13,870 nucleotides of DNA, taken from Bacteroidales bacterium (lineage in GTDB: Bacteria > Bacteroidota > Bacteroidia > Bacteroidales > UBA7960). Positions 1 through 6,096 of the stretch are shown here, one piece after another (within the stretch, counting starts at the first letter, position 1; each line of letters opens with the position of its first letter). A model generated the notes under the pieces. The model did no database searches and had not been told where the DNA came from. It saw only the letters and a program-made list of their open reading frames with translations. Made by a program: the position numbers and the translations under genes. Location: NCBI GenBank assembly GCA_007120675.1, contig SKNE01000238.1, positions 1 to 13,870 on the forward strand, given 5' to 3'.

Positions 1-390
1 CATCGAGCCGGGGCGGCGGCAATAGATGGGGTACTCCGTGCCCTCTTCAAAACGAGTGTAGTAAAAGTAGCCGTTCCGGAAAAAGGGGGCCGACTGGTCA
101 TCCTGCCTGATACGCGCTTTCATCTCCTCAAAAAGAGCCCCCTGCATGTCCATGGTGTGCTTCATCATGGCATCCAGGTATCGGTTCTCCTCTTCAATGT
201 AGGCAATCACCGCTGGATTGTCCCTGTCGTTCAGCCAGTAATAGGGATCTATCCTCGTATCACCATGCATGATCAGCTCGTGGTGATGCTTTTCGGCCAC
301 AGGAGCCGCCGTCTCATGGTGCCTCTCACCTGTGGGACCGCAAGACACAGCCATGGTCATTAACAGCATATAAAAAAGGGTTTTGTTCAT
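1..390 (-). CDS. ptrB: Oligopeptidase B (S9A serine peptidase), lipoprotein, N-terminal part only
   Basis: The first 130 codons of a gene that runs off the left edge of the window. The start is the ATG at 390-388. Residues 1-17 form a lipoprotein signal peptide: Lys3, a hydrophobic core, then MAVSC with Cys17 as the lipidation site, so the enzyme should sit in the envelope rather than the cytoplasm. A His-rich linker follows (residues 24-37). From residue 42 the sequence is typical of the N-terminal seven-bladed propeller region of oligopeptidase B, with HGDTRIDPYYWLNDR, IAYIEEENRYLDAMM, and near 106-125 GYFYYTRFEEGTEYPIYCRR. The family cleaves short peptides after basic residues using a C-terminal Ser-Asp-His triad. 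That catalytic domain lies outside the window, so activity cannot be judged. The gene is co-oriented with rlmD-acylphosphatase but separated by 283 nt, and it probably has its own promoter. Prolyl oligopeptidase is a less likely alternative. Confidence 0.88.
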   Translation of the reverse strand, partial: MNKTLFYMLLMTMAVSCGPTGERHHETAAPVAEKHHHELIMHGDTRIDPYYWLNDRDNPAVIAYIEEENRYLDAMMKHTMDMQGALFEEMKARIRQDDQSAPFFRNGYFYYTRFEEGTEYPIYCRRPGSM

Positions 391-418
391 TTGTAGATGA
401 ATTACTGGTTATGGGTTG

Positions 419-446
419 CAAATGATGAAAAAGCCATAAAAAACAA
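419..446 (-). promoter_or_regulatory. Candidate proximal promoter for the oligopeptidase gene
   Basis: On the minus strand, TTG (446-444) is followed after 17 nt by ATCATTTG (426-419). This resembles the Bacteroidota -33 TTTG / -7 TAnnTTTG pair, but the TA of the -7 element is inverted to AT. It would give a leader of about 25 nt, similar to other genes here. A better-matching -7 box lies further upstream at 613-620, so which one is used is open. Confidence 0.3.
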
Positions 447-527
447 GCATTCTCCCTGGTTTCAGGAACGGTCTGCGGCCCCGGTTCAATCACACGGCGC
501 CGGACCATGGATCGCTTTCCCATGGGG

Positions 528-604
528 CCGTTGCTCCCCTGTGAAACCGTCGCATCCCCTTGAGGGACGTCTCATCCCTGTGAAGCCGTCGCTTCCAGGT
601 GAAG
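528..604. repeat. Degenerate 18-21 bp tandem repeat, four units
   Basis: Four head-to-tail units are visible on the plus strand: 528-546 (CCGTTGCTCCCCTGTGAAA), 547-567 (CCGTCGCATCCCCTTGAGGG plus one A), 568-585 (CGTCTCATCCCTGTGAAG) and 586-604 (CCGTCGCTTCCAGGTGAAG). A fifth, more diverged unit may lie at about 509-527 (CGCTTTCCCATGGGG). The consensus is roughly CCGTCGCwTCCCnTGAAG. The array lies between the stop of the acylphosphatase gene and the oligopeptidase gene. It would form the 5' end of the oligopeptidase leader if the promoter at 613-620 is used. Units are too short and spacer-free for a CRISPR array. Function is unknown; serial protein-binding sites or a repeated RNA element are both possible. 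Confidence 0.7.
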
Positions 605-612
605 CACAGGAC

Positions 613-620
613 CAAATATA
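613..620 (-). promoter_or_regulatory. Candidate distal promoter (-7 element) for the oligopeptidase gene
   Basis: The minus strand reads TATATTTG, an exact match to the Bacteroidota -7 consensus TAnnTTTG. Just upstream on the same strand is a run of nine A (634-626). No clear -33 TTTG is present at the usual distance. Transcription would begin near 608, directly in front of the tandem repeat, giving a leader of roughly 218 nt for the oligopeptidase gene. Confidence 0.4.
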
Positions 621-673
621 CAGGGTTTTTTTTTATTGGATAGCACCCGCAGATGAAACGGTGACATGCATGG

Positions 674-946
674 CTACCTGATGGAGAAATGATCCAGCCC
701 GGGCGACCGGATCTCTTCGCTTCTCAGGTGCTGCACCCTTGCAGCGGGGGGACCCTGCCGGCACCAGTCCGTGAAAAGCGCTATGGCCTCCCTCCCACCC
801 GAGGCCTCAATGTACACGCTTCCATCCGCCAGGTTTTTCACGAAGCCTGTGAGACCCAGGGACAATGCCTTTTGCCTGGTGTAATGCCGGAAGGCCACAC
901 CCTGTACCCTTCCAAAAACCCTGATGCATAAATGCCTTGTTTCCAT
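674..946 (-). CDS. acyP: Acylphosphatase
   Basis: A 90-residue protein of normal length for the acylphosphatase family, which hydrolyses carboxyl-phosphate bonds such as those of acetyl phosphate or 1,3-bisphosphoglycerate in the cytosol. The phosphate-binding loop GRVQGVAFR spans residues 12-20, with Arg20 in the position of the substrate-binding arginine. FVKNLADGSV follows, with Asn38 in the position of the catalytic asparagine. The last residues, DHFSIR, resemble the family's usual C-terminal strand. The ATG at 946-944 lies 2 nt past the rlmD stop codon, so the two genes are almost certainly one transcript and may be translationally coupled. There is no obvious functional link to rRNA methylation. 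Confidence 0.93.
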   Translation of the reverse strand: METRHLCIRVFGRVQGVAFRHYTRQKALSLGLTGFVKNLADGSVYIEASGGREAIALFTDWCRQGPPAARVQHLRSEEIRSPGLDHFSIR

Positions 947-948
947 GC

Positions 949-2367
949 CTAGCTCTTTCTTAACAGAACGACGTTTTCCACGTGATGGGTATGCGGGAAC
1001 ATATCCACCGCCCGGCTCTTCTCTAAACGGTAGCTGTTGCTCAGCAATTCAATGTCGCGGGCCTGTGTGGCGGGGTTACAGCTGACGTAAACGATGCGTC
1101 CGGCACCGGAACGGATGATCTGCCCGATCACGTCGGGATGCATGCCTGCCCGCGGCGGATCCGTAATGATCACCTCGGGGCGGCCCATGGCTTCCATCAG
1201 CTCTTCGTTAAAGACACGGGCCATGTCCCCCGCCACAAAGCGCACATTGCTGATACGATTCAGCGCAGCATTCTTTCCGGCGTCCTCCACGGCCTCCTGC
1301 ACATATTCAATGCCCACCACCTGCCTGGCCTTGTCTGCCAAATAACAGGCGATGGTACCTGCCCCGCTGTAGAGGTCATAGAGCGTCTCATGGCCCTCCA
1401 GCGCGGCAAAATCACGCACAAGGGAATATAAGGCGCAGGCCTGCACCGAGTTGGTCTGGTAAAAGGTCTTCGGACCTATGCGGAAAACCAGGTTCTCCAT
1501 CTGTTCTTCCAGGCACTCCCTGCCCTTGTAGTGATGCACCTCCAGGTCAGCGATGGAGCTGTTGGCCTTCTCATTGAGTATCCACGACAGGCTGTCTGCC
1601 TGGGGAAAAGCCTCATGGACAGACTGCATCATCCGTTCGATCCCCTCCTGGTCATCTTCGCCGAAGACAAGGATCACCATCACCTGCCCCCCGGCCGTAT
1701 TGCGGATAACCAGGTTACGCAGAAGCCCCCTGTTGGCCCGCAGGTCATAAAAAGAGAGGGCGTGCTTTTTGGCCAGCGCCTTCACCCCCAAACGGATCTC
1801 ATTGGAGGGACTGGCCTGCAGCCAGCACTTTTCAATGTCCAGCACCTTATCAAACAGGCCGGGAATGTGAAATCCCAGCACGTCGGTGTCAGCGATCTCT
1901 TCGCCGGTGGCGATCTCTTCCGGTGTCATCCAGCGGCGGTTACTAAAGGTGTATTCCAGCTTGTTGCGGTAAAAGGTGGTTTCCGGCGCAGCCATGATGG
2001 GCAACACCTCCACCTCATCCAGGCGGACCTTCCCGATGCGCTGCAGGCTGTCCCTCACCTGTTGCCCCTTGAAGGTCAGCTGTGCTTCATAGGGCACATG
2101 CTGCCACTTACACCCCCCGCACAGGCCAAAATGTTGGCATACCGGGTCTGTCCTCGCCGGCGAAAGGCGCTGAATACCGCGGATCTCCCCCTCCATATAG
2201 TTTCTCCTGGAGCGTTTAACCTTTACATCCACCACATCGCCGGGAGCAGCAAAGGGAACAAAAAGCACCTTGTCGCCCACCCGCGCCAATGCCTTCCCCT
2301 CAGCCGCCATGGCAGTGATTTCGATCCCCTCCAGGTAAGGAAGTGCTTTTTTATTTTTCCGTCCCAC
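949..2367 (-). CDS. rlmD: 23S rRNA (uracil-5-)-methyltransferase, RlmD/RumA type
   Basis: A 472-residue SAM-dependent tRNA/rRNA m5U methyltransferase. An N-terminal TRAM-like RNA-binding domain covers about residues 10-66. The 4Fe-4S cluster cysteines are visible as Cys77, Cys83, Cys86 (in CQHFGLCGGCKWQ) and Cys181 (KCWLQ). The catalytic domain has the SAM loop LYDLYSGAGTIA (329-340), DPPR (403-406), the nucleophile Cys430 in YVSCNP, and Glu464 in the HHVENV tail, which matches the general base of the family. The likely target is U1939 of 23S rRNA, but family members also modify other uridines, so the exact site is inferred. The start is GTG at 2367-2365: the protein from there (MGRKNKKALPYLEGIEIT) fits the family's beginning, and no nearby in-frame ATG does better. 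Confidence 0.92.
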   Translation of the reverse strand: MGRKNKKALPYLEGIEITAMAAEGKALARVGDKVLFVPFAAPGDVVDVKVKRSRRNYMEGEIRGIQRLSPARTDPVCQHFGLCGGCKWQHVPYEAQLTFKGQQVRDSLQRIGKVRLDEVEVLPIMAAPETTFYRNKLEYTFSNRRWMTPEEIATGEEIADTDVLGFHIPGLFDKVLDIEKCWLQASPSNEIRLGVKALAKKHALSFYDLRANRGLLRNLVIRNTAGGQVMVILVFGEDDQEGIERMMQSVHEAFPQADSLSWILNEKANSSIADLEVHHYKGRECLEEQMENLVFRIGPKTFYQTNSVQACALYSLVRDFAALEGHETLYDLYSGAGTIACYLADKARQVVGIEYVQEAVEDAGKNAALNRISNVRFVAGDMARVFNEELMEAMGRPEVIITDPPRAGMHPDVIGQIIRSGAGRIVYVSCNPATQARDIELLSNSYRLEKSRAVDMFPHTHHVENVVLLRKS

Positions 2368-2420
2368 AACAAAGCAATTGATGAGTAATGGCCACCAAAA
2401 CCGTTTTGACTGTCAGCCCC

Positions 2421-2433
2421 CTGCCCGGGGCAG
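2421..2433. repeat. Short GC palindrome in the rlmD leader
   Basis: CTGCCC-G-GGGCAG is a perfect 6-bp inverted repeat around a single base. It can be extended imperfectly by AGCCC on the left against TGGGACT on the right. It lies in the presumed 5' untranslated leader of rlmD, about 55-65 nt upstream of the GTG start. It could be an operator or an RNA hairpin that affects expression. No further evidence. Confidence 0.45.
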
Positions 2434-2460
2434 TGGGACTGATCCCTGAGGCCCCGGATA

Positions 2461-2490
2461 CAAATGTACATGAAATTTATTCATTGTAAA
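2461..2490 (-). promoter_or_regulatory. Candidate promoter for rlmD-acyP
   Basis: The minus strand carries TACATTTG (2468-2461), a full match to the Bacteroidota -7 consensus. TTTA (2490-2487) lies 18 nt upstream as a one-mismatch -33 element. The start would be near 2456, giving a leader of about 90 nt in front of the GTG codon of rlmD. Confidence 0.5.
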
Positions 2491-2602
2491 TTACACACAG
2501 ACCAATGAAAAAAGTTACGCTTGAAACAATTTTATTGAATCGGTAAGCGTGAGCTCGCCACCCCAACCCTCAGCACATAGTAAAGTAAGTCTGGTGGTGG
2601 CT

Positions 2603-2627
2603 CGGTTCATGGGAAAGCGCAGCGGTT
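2603..2627 (-). repeat. Solitary sequence related to the 528-604 repeat
   Basis: The minus strand reads AACCG-CTG-CGCTTTCCCATGAA-CCG. It shares the exact 12-mer CGCTTTCCCATG with positions 513-524, the diverged outer unit of the tandem array, and keeps the CCG...TGAA-CCG frame of the repeat units. It lies upstream of lysS. Chance similarity is not excluded for such a short match. Confidence 0.35.
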
Positions 2628-2670
2628 CCTCCTGCTCACGGGGTGATTCGCCTGGCAGGCTACGGCTGCA

Positions 2671-2705
2671 TTTGGTGGGTCAATCCCACAATTTATTTAC
2701 CTTTG
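2671..2705 (+). promoter_or_regulatory. Candidate promoter for lysS
   Basis: TTTG (2671-2674) and TACCTTTG (2698-2705) match the Bacteroidota -33 and -7 elements, with a 23-nt spacer at the long end of the usual range. Inside the spacer is a perfect 5-bp inverted repeat, GTGGG-TCAAT-CCCAC (2675-2689), which could be an operator. The transcript would start near 2710, about 14 nt before the chosen ATG. This supports starting LysS at 2724 rather than further upstream. Confidence 0.6.
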
Positions 2706-2723
2706 CATGATAATAAAATACCT

Positions 2724-4451
2724 ATGCATCACACAATCAGTGAACAAGAGACCATCCGGCGCGATGCGCTGAAGCAATTGCGCGAACTGGGTATCGACCC
2801 CTACCCGGCAGAAAGTTTTGAGGTGAACGTCACAGCACAGGAGATCAGGGAGTCCTTTCCCGGGGATAACAGCCTGTTTCAGGACGTCAGCATAGCGGGA
2901 CGCATCATGGGTCGCCGCATCATGGGCAGTGCATCATTTGCCGAGCTGCAGGACGACAGCGGCCGCATACAACTGTATTTCAACCGCGATGAAATCTGTC
3001 CCGGAGAGGACAAATCCCTCTACAATACGGTATTCAAACGGCTGATTGACATTGGTGACATCATCGGCGTAAAAGGCTTTGTATTCACCACCAGGATGGG
3101 AGAGATAAGCATCCATGTGAAATCGTTCCGGCTCCTGAGCAAGTCCCTGCGTCCCCTCCCGGTGGTCAAGGAGAAGGATGGCAAGATGTACGATGCGTTC
3201 ACGGACCCTGAACAGCGTTACCGCCAGCGCCATGTTGACCTGATCGTCAACCCGGAGGTGAAAGAGGTGTTCAGGCAGCGCGCGAAGCTCATCCAGTGCA
3301 TGCGAGACTACCTGCTGGAGAAAGGCTACCTGGAGGTGGAAACGCCGGTATTGCAGCCCATTTATGGCGGTGCAGCGGCCAGGCCTTTCAAGACCTACCA
3401 CAATAAGCTCGACACAACCCTCTACCTGCGCATCGCCAACGAGCTCTACCTGAAGCGCCTGATCGTGGGTGGCTACGACGGGGTGTTCGAGTTTGCCAAG
3501 GATTTTCGCAACGAGGGCATGAGTCGCTTTCACAACCCTGAGTTCACCCAAATGGAGCTTTATGTGGCCTATAAGGACTATGAATGGATGATGGACCTGG
3601 TGGAGGAGATGGTGGAAAAGATCGCGCTTGCCCTCCATGGCAGCACCCGCATCACCACGGGTGATCACGAGATCGACTTTGGCAGGCCCTGGAAACGCTA
3701 CAGCATGTACGAAGCCATTGAGCACTTCACCGGTACCGATGTCTCAGCTATGGATGAGCAGGCCCTCCGACAATTCGCGGAAAGCCTGGGCATTGAGACC
3801 GACGACAGCATGGGCCGGGGCAAGCTCGTCGACGAATTGTTCGGCGAACAATGTGAGCCCCACCTGGTGCAGCCCACCTTCATCACGGACTATCCCATCG
3901 AAATGTCCCCCCTGGCCAAAAAGCACCGCAGCAAGCCTGGCCTGGTGGAACGTTTTGAGGTCATATGCAACGGTAAGGAGATTTGTAACGCCTTCAGCGA
4001 GCTGAACGACCCCATTGATCAGCGGGCACGCTTTGAGGAGCAGCTGGAGCTGGGCCGGCGGGGTGATCCGGAGGCCATGATGCTGGATGAAGACTTTCTC
4101 AGGGCCATGGAAACCGGGATGCCTCCCACCGCGGGACTGGGTATCGGGATCGATCGCCTTTGCATGATCATGGCCAACAAAGCCAGCATCCAGGATGTGC
4201 TCTTCTTCCCGCAGATGCGACCGGAAAAGAGCGGGTCGGCACAAAGCGGGCAGGATGCATTCGCCGGGTCAGGCATACCGGAGGTGTGGGCCAGGCTGCT
4301 GCCAAAAGCGGGCTACCAGGACCTGGAAGCCCTAAAGGAAGCCAACCCCAACAAGGTCTTTAACCAGCTTTGCGGACTAAGAAAGAAAATGAAGCTAGCG
4401 GTTGATCCCCCAAAGCCGGAGGAAGTCAAATCCTGGATCAGCCGCGAATAA
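2724..4451 (+). CDS. lysS: Lysyl-tRNA synthetase, class II
   Basis: Charges tRNA-Lys with lysine in the cytoplasm. It is 575 residues from the ATG at 2724. An in-frame ATG at 2643 lies upstream of the promoter and adds 27 unrelated residues, so it was rejected. The N-terminal anticodon-binding OB domain covers about residues 50-145. The class II core has motif 1 around LEVETPVLQPIYGGAAARPF (203-222), motif 2 FRNEGMSRFHNPEFTQMELY (261-280) and motif 3 GLGIGIDRL (471-479). Residues after about 500 form a C-terminal extension (IPEVWARLL through KSWISRE) not found in the roughly 500-residue E. coli enzyme but common in Bacteroidota. The GH3-family gene follows after 33 nt with no terminator visible, so co-transcription is likely. 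Confidence 0.96.
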   Translation: MHHTISEQETIRRDALKQLRELGIDPYPAESFEVNVTAQEIRESFPGDNSLFQDVSIAGRIMGRRIMGSASFAELQDDSGRIQLYFNRDEICPGEDKSLYNTVFKRLIDIGDIIGVKGFVFTTRMGEISIHVKSFRLLSKSLRPLPVVKEKDGKMYDAFTDPEQRYRQRHVDLIVNPEVKEVFRQRAKLIQCMRDYLLEKGYLEVETPVLQPIYGGAAARPFKTYHNKLDTTLYLRIANELYLKRLIVGGYDGVFEFAKDFRNEGMSRFHNPEFTQMELYVAYKDYEWMMDLVEEMVEKIALALHGSTRITTGDHEIDFGRPWKRYSMYEAIEHFTGTDVSAMDEQALRQFAESLGIETDDSMGRGKLVDELFGEQCEPHLVQPTFITDYPIEMSPLAKKHRSKPGLVERFEVICNGKEICNAFSELNDPIDQRARFEEQLELGRRGDPEAMMLDEDFLRAMETGMPPTAGLGIGIDRLCMIMANKASIQDVLFFPQMRPEKSGSAQSGQDAFAGSGIPEVWARLLPKAGYQDLEALKEANPNKVFNQLCGLRKKMKLAVDPPKPEEVKSWISRE

Positions 4452-4484
4452 CCAGCCACAGGCGATAAAAAAACCTCCCCATCC

Positions 4485-6044
4485 ATGCCCGTATTAGGAT
4501 CCATCATCAAAAGAGCCATTGAGCTGCGCAGCAAGATGCCGGTCATCTTCCAGACACGCAACGCAGTCCGGGCACAGAAAAAAGAGCTGAAGAAGCTCCT
4601 GAAAAAGGCAGCCAGCACAGCTTTTGGTGAACACTACGGCTTTTATGAGATGCTGAAAAGCAAGGACATTGTCGGTGAATTCAGGGAGCAGATCCCCATG
4701 CACGACTACAACGACATGTTCAACGACTGGTGGTATCGCACCCTCAACGGAGAGCCCTATGTTTGCTGGCCGGGCAAGGTGAAATACTTTGCCCTCAGCT
4801 CCGGCACCTCGGGCTCATCCAGCAAGCACATCCCCGTAACCACAGCCATGCTGCGCGCCATCCAGAAGACCAGTGTGAAGCAGATATTCTCCCTGGCGCG
4901 CTACGATTTTCCCCGCTCGTTCTATGAGAAGGGGATCCTGATGCTGGGCGGAAGCACCCACCTGCAGTACAACGGCACCTATTTCGAGGGGGACCTCTCG
5001 GGCATCACCACAAAAAACATCCCCTTCTGGTTCCAGCATTTTTATAAGCCAGGCAAACGGATATCCAAGGAAAGGGACTGGCCCACCAAGCTGGATGAGA
5101 TCGTGTCCAAAGCCGGAAAGTGGGACATCGGCGTGATCGTGGGGGTGCCTGCCTGGTGGCAGATCCTGCTGGAGAAGATCATAGATCACTACCAGCTGAA
5201 CCACATCCATGAGATATGGCCAAACCTGAGCATCTTCGTCCACGGCGGGGTATCTTTTGCTCCTTATGTCAAGGGCTTCGAGAAACTACTGGGCAAGCCG
5301 CTGACCTACATCGAAACCTACCTGGCGTCCGAGGGCTTCATTGCCTTTCAGAACCGGCCAGGCACCAACGGCATGCAGTTGTCGCTGGACAATGGCCTGT
5401 TCTTTGAATTCATCCCATTCAACAGGGACCATTTCGATGAGGAAGGCAACCTGCTGCCCCAGGCTGAGTCCCTCACCATCTCACAGGTGAGGGAAGGTGA
5501 AGAGTATGCCTTGCTGCTGAGCAGCTGCGCCGGTGCCTGGCGCTACCTCATCGGGGACGTGATCAAGTTCGTTGACATGGAGCGAAACGAGGTGGTGATC
5601 ACCGGGCGCACCAAGCACTTCATTAATCTCTGCGGCGAGCATATGTCGCTGGAAAACATGAATATGGCCATTAAGATGGCCGAAGACCAGCTCAACATTG
5701 AGGTGAGAGAGTTCACCGTGGCCGGCACCCGGCACGGCTCCATGTTTGCCCATAAATGGTTCGTGGGCACCGACAGCCAGGTGGACCCCCCGGCACTCAA
5801 AAAGCATATCGATGACAACCTCAGGATCCTGAATGATGATTACAGGGTGGAGCGGATTGCCGCCATCAAGGACGTGATTGTGGAGGTGCTTCCATCCAGG
5901 GTTTTTTACCAGTGGATGCGCATGAAGGGCAAGGAGGGAGCACAGAACAAGTTCCCCCGTGTCATCAAGGGCGAAATGCTCAGGGAGTGGGAAGACTATG
6001 TGGGTGCCCAGTCCGGCGGAGACGGCCGGTCGCCGGCCGGGTGA
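4485..6044 (+). CDS. GH3-family acyl-adenylate-forming enzyme (putative acyl-amido synthetase)
   Basis: A 519-residue member of the bacterial branch of the GH3 family, best known from plant enzymes that adenylate jasmonate or auxin and join it to amino acids. The three nucleotide-binding motifs of the ANL/GH3 fold are present: SSGTSG (105-110), YLASEGF (279-285) and YLIGDVI (354-360). GRTKHFINLCGE (374-385) marks the hinge to the C-terminal domain. No signal peptide is seen, so it is cytosolic. The carboxylic-acid and amine substrates of the Bacteroidota proteins are not known to me and cannot be read from sequence. It lies 33 nt after lysS and 52 nt before gltX, all on the plus strand. The last ten codons are unusually GC-rich and form a hairpin (6023-6039). 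Confidence 0.85.
   Translation: MPVLGSIIKRAIELRSKMPVIFQTRNAVRAQKKELKKLLKKAASTAFGEHYGFYEMLKSKDIVGEFREQIPMHDYNDMFNDWWYRTLNGEPYVCWPGKVKYFALSSGTSGSSSKHIPVTTAMLRAIQKTSVKQIFSLARYDFPRSFYEKGILMLGGSTHLQYNGTYFEGDLSGITTKNIPFWFQHFYKPGKRISKERDWPTKLDEIVSKAGKWDIGVIVGVPAWWQILLEKIIDHYQLNHIHEIWPNLSIFVHGGVSFAPYVKGFEKLLGKPLTYIETYLASEGFIAFQNRPGTNGMQLSLDNGLFFEFIPFNRDHFDEEGNLLPQAESLTISQVREGEEYALLLSSCAGAWRYLIGDVIKFVDMERNEVVITGRTKHFINLCGEHMSLENMNMAIKMAEDQLNIEVREFTVAGTRHGSMFAHKWFVGTDSQVDPPALKKHIDDNLRILNDDYRVERIAAIKDVIVEVLPSRVFYQWMRMKGKEGAQNKFPRVIKGEMLREWEDYVGAQSGGDGRSPAG
6023..6039 (+). repeat. GC hairpin over the last codons of the GH3-family gene
   Basis: CGGCCGG-TCG-CCGGCCG is a perfect 7-bp stem with a 3-nt loop, ending 2 nt before the TGA codon begins. 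The next T-run (6066-6071) is about 27 nt further on, so this is not a standard intrinsic terminator. It may slow RNA decay or be incidental to GC-rich codons. Confidence 0.45.
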
Positions 6045-6081
6045 TGGCGCGGGTTACATGATCTCTTTTTTAGTCATTCAA

Positions 6082-6089
6082 TAAATCTG
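6082..6089 (+). promoter_or_regulatory. Weak -7-like element before gltX
   Basis: TAAATCTG differs from TAnnTTTG at one position and lies 7 nt before the gltX ATG. No -33 element is visible. If used, gltX mRNA would begin within a few bases of the start codon. Read-through from lysS is the simpler alternative. Confidence 0.25.
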
Positions 6090-6096
6090 TTTCAAC

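Larger units (their letters stand above)
2368..2723. other. Divergent intergenic region between rlmD and lysS
   Basis: These 356 nt contain no convincing gene. They hold opposing promoter candidates (minus at 2461-2490, plus at 2671-2705), a palindrome at 2421-2433, one copy-like match to the 528-604 repeat at 2603-2627, and a possible long-range stem. In that stem GAGC (2551-2554) and CCACC (2558-2562) pair with GGTGG (2593-2597) and GCTC (2600-2603). I looked for a tRNA cloverleaf and found none. A small structured RNA between about 2540 and 2660 is possible but unsupported beyond this pairing. Confidence 0.5.

Noticed and set aside
528..604. Possible CRISPR array
   Set aside because: Units are only 18-21 bp, diverged from one another and without unique spacers, and no cas genes are nearby.
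626..634. Run of nine T as a plus-strand terminator
   Set aside because: No plus-strand gene precedes it and no GC stem lies directly upstream; it fits better as the A-tract spacer of a minus-strand promoter.
397..681. 94-codon plus-strand reading frame with PVKPS-like repeats
   Set aside because: It covers the tandem DNA repeat and runs into the acylphosphatase gene from the opposite strand. No family resemblance or promoter supports it; the peptide repeats are a by-product of the DNA repeat.
1531..2388. 285-codon plus-strand reading frame
   Set aside because: It is antisense to rlmD, which has full family motifs; composition is His/Gln/Leu-rich, as expected of a GC-rich shadow frame.
2540..2700. 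tRNA gene or lysine riboswitch upstream of lysS
   Set aside because: No cloverleaf with a GGTTCRA T-loop and matching acceptor stem can be drawn, and no lysine-riboswitch core is recognisable.
2643..2723. Upstream ATG extending LysS by 27 residues
   Set aside because: It lies upstream of the candidate promoter and the extra residues do not resemble LysS.
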